Assembly (NCBI GenBank): GCA_000403215.2
Contig: KE159532.1
Span: forward strand, 100,810 to 135,237
Direction: 5' to 3'
Length of the DNA: 34,428 nt
Origin: Lachnospiraceae bacterium A4
GTDB lineage: Bacteria; Bacillota; Clostridia; Lachnospirales; Lachnospiraceae
Position 1 is the stretch's first letter. Each line of letters opens with the position of its first letter. This document shows positions 7,477 to 17,600 of the stretch, one piece after another. The notes beneath the pieces are model-generated. The model saw only the letters and a program-made list of their open reading frames with translations. It was not told the origin of the DNA and ran no database searches. Both the position numbers and the translations under genes were made by a program.

Positions 7477-9804
7477 ATGTTTGAAAAGTGCGATAGTTTT
7501 TTGAATGTTTTCTTGGCTATGTCATTTTCCGGTACACTATGGATAGTGGTTTTGCTTGCCGGAAAACGGTTTTGGCAGGACAAAATCAGCAGGCAGTGGC
7601 AGTATTATATTTGGCTTATAGTGATTTTGCGCCTGCTGCTTCCCTTTGCGCCAGAATGGAATCTGATGGAAACAGCCCGCCAGACCATCGGGCAGGTGCG
7701 CTCCCAGACAACAACGCCAGTTCAATCACAATCCCTAATAAACCAGTCAAAAGATGTGGACCTTGTTGCCGTCAATACGCCGCAAGATATTGAAAAACCA
7801 GATAGCCCGGCGCAGGACAACAAAAAAAGAACCAGTCCGCTGCAAGGCAAAAAAATGCTCAAAAATCTCATGACACTGCTGTGCAGTCAAGTCTGGCTGA
7901 TCTGGCTTGCGGTCGTGTCCGGGCTGCTGATACGCAAAATAACACTGTACCAGAGCTTTGTGCGCTACATCAGAGCTGGAATGACCCCAGTAGCTGACAT
8001 CGCCATGCTCGAGAGGCTTTCGGAGATTGAGAAACAGGCAGGCGTCAAAAGACCAGTAGAGCTTTGCGTCAATCCCTTTGTCTCGACGCCGATGTTCATG
8101 GGATTTCTCCGTCCCTGTATAGTGCTGCCAAGTGCCAAGCTGCCCGAGAAGGATTTTTATTATATCGTATTGCACGAACTGATGCACTATAAGCGGCGGG
8201 AGCTTTTGTACAAATGGCTGGTAGAACTGACAGTCTGCCTGCACTGGTTTAACCCCGCAGTGTATCTGATGCGCCGCGAAATCACCAAGGCGTGTGAGTT
8301 TTCATGCGATGCGGCAGTCCTTGCAAAAGTGGGCAAAAGCCACGCGCCAGATTACGGGAAAACGCTGTTGGACGCGATGGCGGCAGTCCGCAAATACAGG
8401 GAAACAGTCGGCGCTGTTCCACTGAGTGAAAATAAACAACTATTAAAAGAAAGGTTAGGTGCAGTTATGCGTTATCGGAAAAAATCAAGCGCAGAAGTCC
8501 TGATGACAAGCGCTTTGACACTCGTCATTGTCTTGAGCGCCGCTTTGGTCGGTGTGTATCCCGCTGCTGCGGCAGAGACGTCGGTGAGACAGGAAAAAGG
8601 TACCTTCGCCGCGCAGATCAAACAGTATTATGAGGAAGGAAGTCTGCCGCTTTTTCAGATTGCATTCTCACAGTTAGATGAGACGGCAAAAATGGTGTGG
8701 CTCGAGCGTATTTATACCGATGGACAAATACCCTTTCTGGGAGGCGCCGTCAATGAGCTGGAGATTGACAGCGCCGCAGTCTCGCACTATGCGGAAAAAG
8801 CATATGCAGACGGCTCGGTGTCCATTTTCTCCATTATGGCAAAACGCATGAGTGAAAAAACATTGAGAACATGGCTGGACAGGGCACTGGCAGATGGGCA
8901 GTATGCATTTCAGTCTGTGCTGTTTGGACTGCTGGACGATGAGCGTCTTGACGCCTTGGAGGAGGAGGCTGACCGCCAGTTCGACGCGGCGCGGCGGCAG
9001 GAATATCTGGAACACGGCATTTATGGCGAGGGAAAAAACTATTACTATGAGTCCCAGCTTGCCCATATTTTTCTTGATATCAGAAAGGAAGGCTCATTTT
9101 ATTATCTGGAGGTCAATCCGCAGGGCACTGTCAATATCAAAGTCAGCCGCGATGAAAACGGCAGCATCGAAAGCGTCAGCTATATGACCCAAGCCGAGGT
9201 GGAAGAACTTTTTGGTGATATGGAGGAGGCAGATGAAGAATATATTGACGAGGAGTGTATGGACGAAGAATATGCTGACGAGGTAAAAATTGCAGATGAA
9301 GATCAGTTCACTGGCAGCATGGGAGGTGCAGATGCATTCAAAGCTTTTGATGCATTGAAAAGTCTTGATGCACTGAAAAGTCTTGATGCATTGAAAAATC
9401 TTCAAGCTTTCAAAGCCTTTGATGAATATGCAGATGCGTATGAAGCGTCAAAATATGACACGCCGCAGATCATTACAGTCAATGAGCATGGCATAGCAGC
9501 AGGAGAGAAACGCTGGTTTGGGGACTATGATCTGCGCAGCGGAGACACAATCCGCTATGACATCGAGGCGGAGACCGGCAGTGCCTTCATGATTGGATTT
9601 GTCAACAATGAAACCAGCGGATTTCCGAATGTCACATATCATTCTGTCCTGCTGCACCGCGAAGATGGCGTGCTTCGGTGTACCGCGGATTTTATCCGCG
9701 ATACTTCCATAAAAGATGGGAGCTATAAGCTCTATATCTATGCGCCGGAGGACACTCTGGGAAATGTGAAGGGCACAGTCTCGATTGCACATGCCAAATC
9801 GTAA
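7477..9804 (+). CDS. BlaR1-like M56 membrane sensor metalloprotease with unusual outer domain
   Basis: A 775-residue membrane protein. Hydrophobic segments near residues 15-30, 40-55 and 135-150 precede a cytoplasmic zinc protease domain with HELMH (His233-Glu234-His237) and EFSCD (Glu274 as third ligand). One more membrane span near residues 340-365 leads outside. The outer part has no penicillin-binding SxxK domain. It holds about three helical repeats of roughly 37 residues (pattern DG...F..., then W/L...A.ADG), a very acidic stretch (EEADEEYIDEECMDEEYADE), five DALKSL-type hexapeptides, and a C-terminal domain of about 110 residues that looks beta-rich. In the family, an outside signal activates the protease, which then relieves BlaI repression. 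The signal here is unknown. The start is three bases after the blaI stop, with AGAGG in front. Confidence 0.85.
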   Translation: MFEKCDSFLNVFLAMSFSGTLWIVVLLAGKRFWQDKISRQWQYYIWLIVILRLLLPFAPEWNLMETARQTIGQVRSQTTTPVQSQSLINQSKDVDLVAVNTPQDIEKPDSPAQDNKKRTSPLQGKKMLKNLMTLLCSQVWLIWLAVVSGLLIRKITLYQSFVRYIRAGMTPVADIAMLERLSEIEKQAGVKRPVELCVNPFVSTPMFMGFLRPCIVLPSAKLPEKDFYYIVLHELMHYKRRELLYKWLVELTVCLHWFNPAVYLMRREITKACEFSCDAAVLAKVGKSHAPDYGKTLLDAMAAVRKYRETVGAVPLSENKQLLKERLGAVMRYRKKSSAEVLMTSALTLVIVLSAALVGVYPAAAAETSVRQEKGTFAAQIKQYYEEGSLPLFQIAFSQLDETAKMVWLERIYTDGQIPFLGGAVNELEIDSAAVSHYAEKAYADGSVSIFSIMAKRMSEKTLRTWLDRALADGQYAFQSVLFGLLDDERLDALEEEADRQFDAARRQEYLEHGIYGEGKNYYYESQLAHIFLDIRKEGSFYYLEVNPQGTVNIKVSRDENGSIESVSYMTQAEVEELFGDMEEADEEYIDEECMDEEYADEVKIADEDQFTGSMGGADAFKAFDALKSLDALKSLDALKNLQAFKAFDEYADAYEASKYDTPQIITVNEHGIAAGEKRWFGDYDLRSGDTIRYDIEAETGSAFMIGFVNNETSGFPNVTYHSVLLHREDGVLRCTADFIRDTSIKDGSYKLYIYAPEDTLGNVKGTVSIAHAKS
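9331..9420 (+). repeat. Five tandem 18-bp units inside the M56 gene
   Basis: Units begin at 9331, 9349, 9367, 9385 and 9403 and encode DAFKAF, DALKSL, DALKSL, DALKNL and QAFKAF. The three central units differ by single bases, for example GATGCATTGAAAAGTCTT against GATGCACTGAAAAGTCTT. Recent slippage or duplication is likely. The encoded segment would be an amphipathic helix in the outer domain. Confidence 0.9.
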
Positions 9805-9859
9805 AATTGAATCATGTAAAGGAACATTTAAATAGGAACATTAAAATATAAAATTCCTG

Positions 9860-9888
9860 TTGTCTGATTCAGAAATTAACCGTATAAT
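9860..9888 (+). promoter_or_regulatory. Promoter for the ATPase/TPR module
   Basis: TTGTCT (9860-9865), 17 bases, then a perfect TATAAT (9883-9888), about 50 bases before the start codon at 9940. Two GGAACATT copies lie just upstream (about 9820-9841). This gives the module its own transcription, separate from the blaI-M56 operon. Confidence 0.72.
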
Positions 9889-9939
9889 AAAAAGAGCTTG
9901 AGATATTTAGGAATTTTCAATACGAGAAGGAGATACAGC

Positions 9940-11277
9940 ATGCTATACTTGAAAGCGGATAAATTGTCCCAGATACAGGATGTGTTTAGTGCCAGCCCAT
10001 TGCAGGACGAAAAAGAAATCAGGCAGTATTATCAGGACACGACAGAAGCAAGAACAGGAGATGCCTATTCAGGTTTTGTTGAGAAAATGGAACTGCTGCT
10101 GGAAGATTCGCACCATTCGTATATTCATAAATTGTTTATTGGTCATGCTGGCGTTGGTAAGACGACAGAATTGTTCCGCCTGAAGCATAGCGCGGAAGAA
10201 CAGGGATTTCTTACCTGCATGGGAAGATGTGATATTGATTTGGATTCAGGCGATATTGAGTACACAGATGTTCTGTTTTACATCTTGGATTTGCTGGTGA
10301 ATCAGGCAAGTGCGGCAGGATTAAAAATTAGTGAACGGGTTGTAAGTAAAATCGAGCATTACTGGAACAGTGATACAGAGCTTGTCAAGACAATTTCCAT
10401 GCAGGGTGAGACGGAACTTTCTTTTGGTGTTGGGGTGGAAGCCGGCGTTAGGAAAGTTCTCAGCCTGCTGGCAAATGTGCGTGGAATCCTAAAAAACAGT
10501 GCAGAATCCAAAAGAGAAATTCGTCTGAGGATAGAACCGCGCAGCAATGAACTGCTTCATCAGATTAAGGATGTGATAGAAGAAGTGAAAAGGCAGCTTG
10601 CGGAAAAAGAGCGTCCAGAAATACCGTTTGTAATATTGGATGGACTCGACAAAATTCCATTGGGACAGGCACGTAAAATTTTTCACGAAAATGGTTCGCG
10701 CTTTCAGGGGCTTCCGATACATTTGCTGGTGACATTTCCTATCTCCTTGACATATACGCCAGAATACAAGGATATACAAGTGTGGTTTCCCAACCCCGAG
10801 AAGCTTCCTATGATTAAAATTCGGAATTGGCAGTGTGGCGCATATCAACAGGATTATACAGAGGGTGTTAAGACAGTACAGTCAATCATTGGAAAACGTG
10901 CGGAGTTATCGTTGTTTTCAGAGAATGCTTTGCTGGACTTAATCTGCTATACAGGCGGGTATATCCGAGATTTATTCCGTTGCATTTGTGATGCAGCCCT
11001 GCGGGCGCGGCTAAGGAAATCGGCGATAATTGAGCAGGAGGATGTAAAAAAGGCACTGGCAGTGCTGGAGTCAGATATCAACGGGCGTTACAATGATGAA
11101 CTGATTGGAAGAATGGAGGATATTTACAAAGGAAATAAACATGTTTCCTCCTCGGAGGAGATTACCGTGCTGTTGCAGATTGGTGCTGTTTTGGAATACA
11201 ATGGCACAAGATGGTGTGATCTGCATCCTTTGGTGGAAAAGTGGCTGGTAGAAAACAATAAAATAACGGAATCATAG
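9940..11277 (+). CDS. STAND-like P-loop ATPase of a two-gene module
   Basis: A 445-residue ATPase. An N-terminal segment with PLQDEKEIRQYYQDTTEAR is followed by Walker A GHAGVGKTT (residues 68-76), Walker B FVILDGLDK (Asp234, Asp237), a sensor-like LLVTFPISL, and a helical plus winged-helix-like C-terminus containing GGYIRDLFR. From memory, bacterial proteins with the same opening pattern (YYVDL...GHRGCGKSTEL) are AAA/STAND ATPases usually encoded next to a TPR protein, as here. The start is ATG 9940, with GAAGGAG at 9925-9931. The partner begins 14 bases after the stop. No toxic or nuclease domain is fused to it. A role in immunity or signalling is inferred. It is a cytoplasmic protein with no signal peptide. 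Confidence 0.75.
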   Translation: MLYLKADKLSQIQDVFSASPLQDEKEIRQYYQDTTEARTGDAYSGFVEKMELLLEDSHHSYIHKLFIGHAGVGKTTELFRLKHSAEEQGFLTCMGRCDIDLDSGDIEYTDVLFYILDLLVNQASAAGLKISERVVSKIEHYWNSDTELVKTISMQGETELSFGVGVEAGVRKVLSLLANVRGILKNSAESKREIRLRIEPRSNELLHQIKDVIEEVKRQLAEKERPEIPFVILDGLDKIPLGQARKIFHENGSRFQGLPIHLLVTFPISLTYTPEYKDIQVWFPNPEKLPMIKIRNWQCGAYQQDYTEGVKTVQSIIGKRAELSLFSENALLDLICYTGGYIRDLFRCICDAALRARLRKSAIIEQEDVKKALAVLESDINGRYNDELIGRMEDIYKGNKHVSSSEEITVLLQIGAVLEYNGTRWCDLHPLVEKWLVENNKITES

Positions 11278-11291
11278 CGGAGGCATATTTT

Positions 11292-12617
11292 ATGGAAAAC
11301 GATACTCAAAAGAATGAAGAACAGCTCGAAATGCTGTTGATGACATTGGAGGAAGTTCGGCATGGAATATGCCTGTTTCAGTCTGAAAATCAGGCAAAAC
11401 GGGTCGCACTGATTCAAAAACGATTTGGAAAAGAAAAGGTTATCACGCGCAATATCGCAGAGGAGGACGAAGTGGTAGGAATGGTGAGCGCGCAGGATTT
11501 CAGGAGATGGGCGTCACAGTCGGAGGCAAACGTGGTGATCGTCTATAATATACAATTGTTAGGGATTCGGTTTGGAGATGAAGCCGTTATAGAGAAGCTC
11601 AACTTTATGCGGGATCAGATACTTGCAATCGGCAAATTGTTTGTGTTTGGCGTGTCGCACTATTTTCATCTGCTGCTCTCAAGGAATGCAAGGGATTTGT
11701 ATTCTGGTATTTTATATCAATTTGCATTTCAGGATGCAGACGAAATAAGCAATGGACTGCGCAGCTATCATATGGCTGCGGTGTCCGGTGATGATACGCT
11801 TGCGATTGAACGGTACAGGGAAATAAAAGAGCGGATACAGAATTATAATGGAAAACAGGATAGTTCCATAGATCTGTCGTGTATGGATATCTGGAACCAT
11901 GTGAGGCATGTACTGCCGTATGAGGAACGGGAGTTTATCAAACCTCTGGCGGAAAAGACTGAACAGCAGTATAAGGAAAAAGAAATAGGAATAAAAGATG
12001 TGGAAAATATCTGGATTCTGGCAGGCACATGGATTGGACTGGAGGAGTTTGATAGAAGTGTATTATGGTATGAGAGAGTGCGTTGCCTTGTGAAAGAAAA
12101 GCTGGGTGAGGAACATTTATTGTATGCAGATACATTGGTTGAGTATGCAAACTATTTTCAGGCGGTTGATGACTATATGGCGGGTGAAAAATTTTATGAA
12201 CAGGCTATCCGAATCTATGGAGAAAAGAACATGGAATATACCGCAAAAGGCAGGGCAGCTCTGATACAACAGGCTGCTGCCTGTCAAGCGCAGTATAAAT
12301 TTGCCGAGGCATTGGAAATTTATAGTAAATTATTAAATTATCAAAATGAAACATATGGAAAATACTATTATGGCAATGCAGAATTGTACAATGATATTGG
12401 AACCTTATATAGTATGCAGGGGGATTTGTCAAAGGGCTTATCTCATTATAAAAAGGCATTAGAAATACTTGAAATTACTGGGAAAAAATCAGAATTGCTC
12501 GCTTGTATATACAAAAATATATGTAGCGTTTATTTGAATGGTGGAAGTGGAAAAGAAGCATGGAAATATAGCAAGATGGCAAAGCGGGTTATAGAGGAGA
12601 TATACGATACAATATAG
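11292..12617 (+). CDS. TPR protein partner of the STAND-like ATPase
   Basis: A 441-residue protein with two parts. The first 160 residues contain ICLFQSENQAKRVALIQKRF and LNFMRDQILAIGKLFVFGV. This resembles, from memory, a domain found at the N-terminus of TPR proteins paired with such ATPases, with a Rossmann-like alternation of strands and helices but no P-loop. The second half (about 240-435) has four or five TPR-like helical pairs, for example AEALEIYSKLLNY and SKGLSHYKKALEIL. TPRs usually bind peptides or proteins, so this is the probable sensor or adaptor. The start is ATG 11292, after GCGGAGG. The 3' half is noticeably AT-rich. No catalytic residues are evident. It is likely the last gene of the two-gene unit. 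Confidence 0.7.
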   Translation: MENDTQKNEEQLEMLLMTLEEVRHGICLFQSENQAKRVALIQKRFGKEKVITRNIAEEDEVVGMVSAQDFRRWASQSEANVVIVYNIQLLGIRFGDEAVIEKLNFMRDQILAIGKLFVFGVSHYFHLLLSRNARDLYSGILYQFAFQDADEISNGLRSYHMAAVSGDDTLAIERYREIKERIQNYNGKQDSSIDLSCMDIWNHVRHVLPYEEREFIKPLAEKTEQQYKEKEIGIKDVENIWILAGTWIGLEEFDRSVLWYERVRCLVKEKLGEEHLLYADTLVEYANYFQAVDDYMAGEKFYEQAIRIYGEKNMEYTAKGRAALIQQAAACQAQYKFAEALEIYSKLLNYQNETYGKYYYGNAELYNDIGTLYSMQGDLSKGLSHYKKALEILEITGKKSELLACIYKNICSVYLNGGSGKEAWKYSKMAKRVIEEIYDTI

Positions 12618-12621
12618 GGAC

Positions 12622-12640
12622 TGTAGGAAATTTTCCTACA
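12622..12640. other. Palindrome between convergent genes
   Basis: TGTAGGAAATTTTCCTACA is symmetric over nine bases on each side of one central base. It sits between the convergent TPR and pepF genes, where a shared terminator would be expected. Neither strand shows a strong T-tract, so termination is only a guess. Confidence 0.4.
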
Positions 12641-12685
12641 ACCCCATTTTATGCACAAACCTGTGCAATGGAACTATGCCGCAGA

Positions 12686-14494
12686 CTACCGCATCAATTC
12701 CTCCATCTCATCAATCAGGCTGTCAAAGAGTTTCAACGCCTCCTCGACAGGCGTTTTGGTGGACATATCTACACCAGCGTCCTTCAGAATAGAAACTGGG
12801 TCTTTGGAACGTCCAGCGCTCAGGAAGTTTTCCTTGTAAGCTTTTACCGCAGGGGCGCCTTCCTTTAGTATTTTCTGGGACAGCGCGATGGCAGCAGAAA
12901 ATCCCGTAGCGTACTGGTACACATAGAAGTTGTAGAAGAAGTGTGGGATACGTGCCCACTCCAAATCAATCTTCGCGTCGTGCACAATATCTTTTCCGAA
13001 ATACAGGTCAATCAGCTCATGATATACTTTACATGCTGATTCCGAGTTGATGCTCTCGCCGTTCTGAACCATCTGGCTCATCTTTAATTCAAATTCCGCA
13101 AACATCGTCTGGCGGTAAAGCGTTGTCCGAAACTGCTCGAGGAAATAGTTAATCAGATAAGCGCGTTCCTTTTTGTCAGTGGTCTTTTTTAACAGATGCT
13201 GCATCAGCAGGGCTTCATTGCAGGTGGAGGCAACCTCCGCCACAAAAATAACATAGTCCGCATCGGCAATCGGCTGGTGTTTGTTGGAGAGGTAGGAGTG
13301 CAGGGCATGTCCCATCTCATGAACCGTCGTGAACTCACTGTCAAGATTGTCCTTGTAATTTAACAGCACGTAGGGATGGACGCGGCAGCCGCAGGAATAT
13401 GCGCCGCTGCGCTTTCCGGTGTTTTCATAGATATCTATCCAGCGGCTGCGGAAGCCTTCGTCAAGCAGTGCCACATAGTCCTCGCCGAGCACAGCGAGCG
13501 CTTCGCGGATATTTTCCTTGGTCTCTGCAAAGGAAATGCTGCGCTCTGCGTTGGATACCATCGGCACATACAAATCATACATGTGAAGCTCGTCCACCTT
13601 TAACAATTTCTTTCTGAGGCGCACATACTTGTACATGGATTCCATATTTTCATGGACCGCTTCGATCAGGTTATAATAGACCTGCGGGTTGACATTGGTC
13701 TGGTCGAGCGCCGCCTCAAGCGGGCTGTTGTACTTGCGCATTTTAGCAAAGAAATTGAGCTGTTTCATCTGTGCAGACAAGATTGCAGCAGAGGTATTTT
13801 TGTGCTCATCATAGGTTTTGTACAGGGAGTCAAACGCGTCTTTTCTGACATTTCTGTCATAATTTTGCATCAGTGGAATAAAACTTGCATGGGTTACAGC
13901 AAGACGGTTTCCCTCGATATCTGACACAGATTCATACGTCATGTCCGCATCGTTGAGCAGACCAAAGATATCCTCCGGCGACTGTGCGAGGTCTCCTGCG
14001 GCAGCGAGAATTTTCTCCTCCGCGTCGCTTAGAATGTGCGCCTTTTTCCTGAGAATATCATTTAAACTTCTCTTGTATGGCAAGAGCGCTGGCTGTTTTT
14101 CATAAAAAGTATTCAGTACTGCATCAGGAAGTTCAAGGATTTCGGGCTCTGCAAAGGACAGTGCCGAAGAAATCTCCACGCACACGCTCATTGTCTGGTC
14201 TTTGTACCCCTGATAGGTTGTGTTTTTGGTGTTCTCGTCCGCTTTTCGCAGCGCGTAGTTTGCAAATTTGTCCATCAGCACGACGATGTCGTCCTGTAAT
14301 TTCAGGAAGGCGAGCAGGCTGTCTGCACTCTTGCCAAGCTGTCCGCGGAAGGTTTCTATCTGCGGGAGCAGGCTCCTTACTTTTTCCAGATCTTTTTGCC
14401 ACTCGGCATCACTCGCGTAGAGATCCTCCATAGCCCAAGTGTACTCTTTGGGCACATCACTGCGTTTTTCATAACTGTTTTGTTGGTTGCTCAT
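12686..14494 (-). CDS. pepF: Oligoendopeptidase F (M3B zinc metallopeptidase)
   Basis: A 602-residue cytoplasmic peptidase of the PepF family, which cuts peptides of roughly 7-17 residues. The zinc motif HEMGH lies at residues 392-396, followed by the conserved FVAEVASTCNEALL segment that supplies the third ligand Glu. HFFYNFYVYQYATGF near residue 540 is another hallmark. Full length fits the family (about 600). I start at ATG 14494, nine bases after AAAGGAG on the minus strand; an upstream in-frame ATG at 14551 has no such site and lies in the promoter region. It is transcribed away from addBA, and it converges with the TPR gene. Confidence 0.95.
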   Translation of the reverse strand: MSNQQNSYEKRSDVPKEYTWAMEDLYASDAEWQKDLEKVRSLLPQIETFRGQLGKSADSLLAFLKLQDDIVVLMDKFANYALRKADENTKNTTYQGYKDQTMSVCVEISSALSFAEPEILELPDAVLNTFYEKQPALLPYKRSLNDILRKKAHILSDAEEKILAAAGDLAQSPEDIFGLLNDADMTYESVSDIEGNRLAVTHASFIPLMQNYDRNVRKDAFDSLYKTYDEHKNTSAAILSAQMKQLNFFAKMRKYNSPLEAALDQTNVNPQVYYNLIEAVHENMESMYKYVRLRKKLLKVDELHMYDLYVPMVSNAERSISFAETKENIREALAVLGEDYVALLDEGFRSRWIDIYENTGKRSGAYSCGCRVHPYVLLNYKDNLDSEFTTVHEMGHALHSYLSNKHQPIADADYVIFVAEVASTCNEALLMQHLLKKTTDKKERAYLINYFLEQFRTTLYRQTMFAEFELKMSQMVQNGESINSESACKVYHELIDLYFGKDIVHDAKIDLEWARIPHFFYNFYVYQYATGFSAAIALSQKILKEGAPAVKAYKENFLSAGRSKDPVSILKDAGVDMSTKTPVEEALKLFDSLIDEMEELMR

Positions 14495-14630
14495 TCCATT
14501 TTTCTCCTTTATCAATCTTTTCATATTATAGTCTATCATTTTATCAGTCATTATGCTAGACTATTATGAAGAGAAATTTTAAGAAGTGATAGATTTTAAT
14601 AAAGGAACAATCTTATCAAAGGAGGGCGAA
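14495..14630. promoter_or_regulatory. Divergent pepF/addB control region
   Basis: On the minus strand a perfect TATAAT occupies 14525-14530, about 30 bases before the pepF start, with only a poor -35. ATAGTCTA (14528-14535) and TAGACTAT (14557-14564) are a perfect inverted repeat with 21 bases between; one arm overlaps the pepF -10. A plus-strand promoter is less clear (TTATCA...TATTAT with a short spacer). Confidence 0.5.
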
Positions 14631-17600
14631 ATGGGACTGCGGTTTTATATTGGCGCATCAGGCTCCGGCAAGAGCTATCAGCTCTACAATCATATCATTC
14701 AGGAAGCAATGGCAAATCCGCACATGAATTATCTGATCGTCGTACCAGACCAGTTTACGATGCAGACACAGCTTGAGATGGTGAGGCGCCATCCCAACAA
14801 AGGAATTATGAATATCGACGTGCTCAGCTTTGGCAGACTGTCCCACCGTATTTTTGAGGAGGTGGGCGGCAACGACCGGCCGGTGCTTGACGACACGGGA
14901 AAAAGTCTGGTGCTGCGGCGTGTGGCGGCAGGGCTTGAGGAAGAACTGGGTGTCATGAAGCGCAATATCCGTAAGCCCGGCTATATCAGCGAGGTAAAAT
15001 CGGCGCTTTCTGAGTTCATGCAGTATGGCCTTGGCACGAAGGAGGTCGAAAAACTGTGTGAATATGCCGCGAAAAGAAATGCGCTTGCCTTTAAATTAAA
15101 AGATCTGCACCTGCTATATGATGGGTTTCTAAAATACATCAATGAGCGCTATATCACGACGGAGGAGACGCTGGATTTGCTCAGAAAAGTGCTGCCGCGG
15201 TCAAAGGTTGTGAAGGGCAGCGTGATTGTCTTTGACGGATTTACCGGATTTACGCCTGTGCAGTACAATGTGATACAAGAGCTGATGTTACAGGCGCGGG
15301 AGGTGATTGTGACGGTCACAATGGGTGTGGAGGAGAATGCCTATTTGCAGGATGGAGAGCAGAAGCTGTTTCATCTGAGCAAAAAGACGATACATGACCT
15401 TGACCGCCTCTGCAAAGAAGCAGGCGTCACGCGCGAGCCGGACGAGCGGATTACGGACGCAGTGGTTTACCGCTATCGGGACAATGCTGGCCTGTCCCAT
15501 CTTGAGCGCGCGCTGTTTCGGTATCCGGTTCAGGAATATAAAGGGACGCAGGACAGCATTCATCTCTTTGAAGCGTCTGCGCCCAAGGAGGAGCTGAGGC
15601 AGGTCTGTCTCGAAATCCGCAGGCTGGTGCGCGAGCAGAAATATTGTTACCGCGATATTGCGGTGGTGACGGGCGACTTGGAGCGGTATGGATTTCTTGC
15701 GCGCGAGATGTTTGGACGCTTTGACATTCCGTATTATCTGGACCAGACAAACAAGCTGGTTTTGAATCCATTGATCGAGTTTATCCGAAGTGCGCTGCTG
15801 GTGGTGATACAGGAATATTCATACGAAGCCGTCTTTCATTTTCTGCGCTGCGGCATGGCAGGCGTGACGCCCGACGAGACAGACAGGCTGGAGAACTACT
15901 GTCTCACAATGGGAATACGGGGCAAAAAGGCATGGCAGAAAAAGTTTACCAGACGCAAGAAGAAGCAGGAGGAGGCTGCGGCAGGACTTGACGAGCTCAA
16001 CGCCGTTCGTGAGCGGGTGGTCTCGATGTTAGAGCCGCTCATGCAGAAAAAATCAGAGAAAAAAGCGACGGGCAAAGAGCTGGTCAAGGCATTGTATGCG
16101 TTTATCGTCAACGCGTCCATCGAAGAAAAGCTCGAGGCGTATGAACAGTATTTTACCGAGCAGGGCGAGCTGGTCAAGGCAAAGGAGTATGCCCAGATTT
16201 ACCGGCTTGTCATGGAGCTCTTAGAGCAAATCTGCGGCCTTTTGGGCGAGGAAGAGCTGGAAATCAAGGAGTTTGCGGACATTCTTGACGCGGGCTTTGC
16301 AGAGATTAAGGTAGGCACGATTCCGCAGACTGTAGACAAGGTCGTCATCGGTGATATCGAAAGAACGCGTCTGTGCGAAGTGAAGGCGCTGTTTTTCATC
16401 GGTGTCAATGACGGCATTATTCCAAAGAGCGGCGGGACAGGCGGCATCATCTCAGACATTGACAGGGAATTTTTGCAGGAGTCGGAGTTTGAGCTTGCGC
16501 CGACACCGCGGCAGCAGATGTACATACAGCGCCTTTACCTGTATCTGATGATGACCAAGCCGACAGCGCATTTGTACCTGTCCTATGCCAAGGTGGATAA
16601 TGAGGGCAAAAGCATCCGTCCAGCGTATCTGGTCAATACGGTGCAGCGGCTGTTCCCAGAGCTTGTGATTGAGCAGCCGCAGCTGCGTCCGATGGAGGAG
16701 CAGATGGAGTCGCCCACGGACACGCTCGCATATCTGGTTGAGCTGCTGCGGCGCTATGCGGCGGAGGAGATTGGAGAGGAGAGGCGGTTTTTTATCACAC
16801 TTTATGACACGTATGTCAGAAATGAACGGTATGCACCCGTTTTGGACCAGATGCGCAAAGCTGCATTTTCCTATCTTTCGAATGCAGATACGAACAGGCT
16901 TCCAAGAGAGCTTGCACGGCTTTTGTACGGACAGGTGCTGAAAAACAGTATCAGCCGCCTTGAAAAGTTTGCCTCCTGTGCCTACGCGCATTTTCTGGAA
17001 TACGGTCTGAGTCTTGAGGACCGTGACAAGTACAGCTTTGAGAATGTGGATATGGGAAATGTCTTTCACGCTGTCTTGGAAAGCTTCTCCGACAAACTTG
17101 CCGAGGAGGGGTACACATGGTTTGATTTTCCCAAAGAGGTCGGAGAGCGGATTGTCGGCGCATGCCTTGAGGATTATGCGGTCTCCTACGGCGAGACCAT
17201 CTTGTACAGCAGCAAACGCAATGAGTATATGATCACAAGAATGCACAGAATCCTGAACAGAACCGTGCTGACATTGCAGTACCAGCTGCAGAAGGGGGCT
17301 TTTACGCCGGAGAACTTTGAGCTTTCTTTTCAGATGACCTCTGATCTCAATGCGGTGAACATCGCGCTCTCAGACGAGGAGCGGATGCAGTTAATCGGGC
17401 GCATAGACCGCGTAGACACCTGCAGACAGGAGGATAAGCTGTATGTAAAGATTATCGACTACAAATCGGGCAGCAAGAAGTTTGACCTTGCCGCGCTGTA
17501 TTATGGGCTTCAATTGCAGCTTGTCGTGTATATGAACGCGGCGGTGGAGGTGCTGAAAAAGAAAAACAAAAAGGAAAAAAATGACACGCATGTCATTCCT

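Noticed and set aside
9331-9420. The 18-bp tandem units as a CRISPR or integration repeat
   Set aside because: The units are directly adjacent with no spacers and are in frame within the M56 gene.
16452-17246. Long minus-strand open frame (264 residues) inside addB
   Set aside because: It lies antisense to a clear AddB with domains and cysteines in order, has no ribosome site, and its composition looks like a shadow of a GC-rich coding frame.
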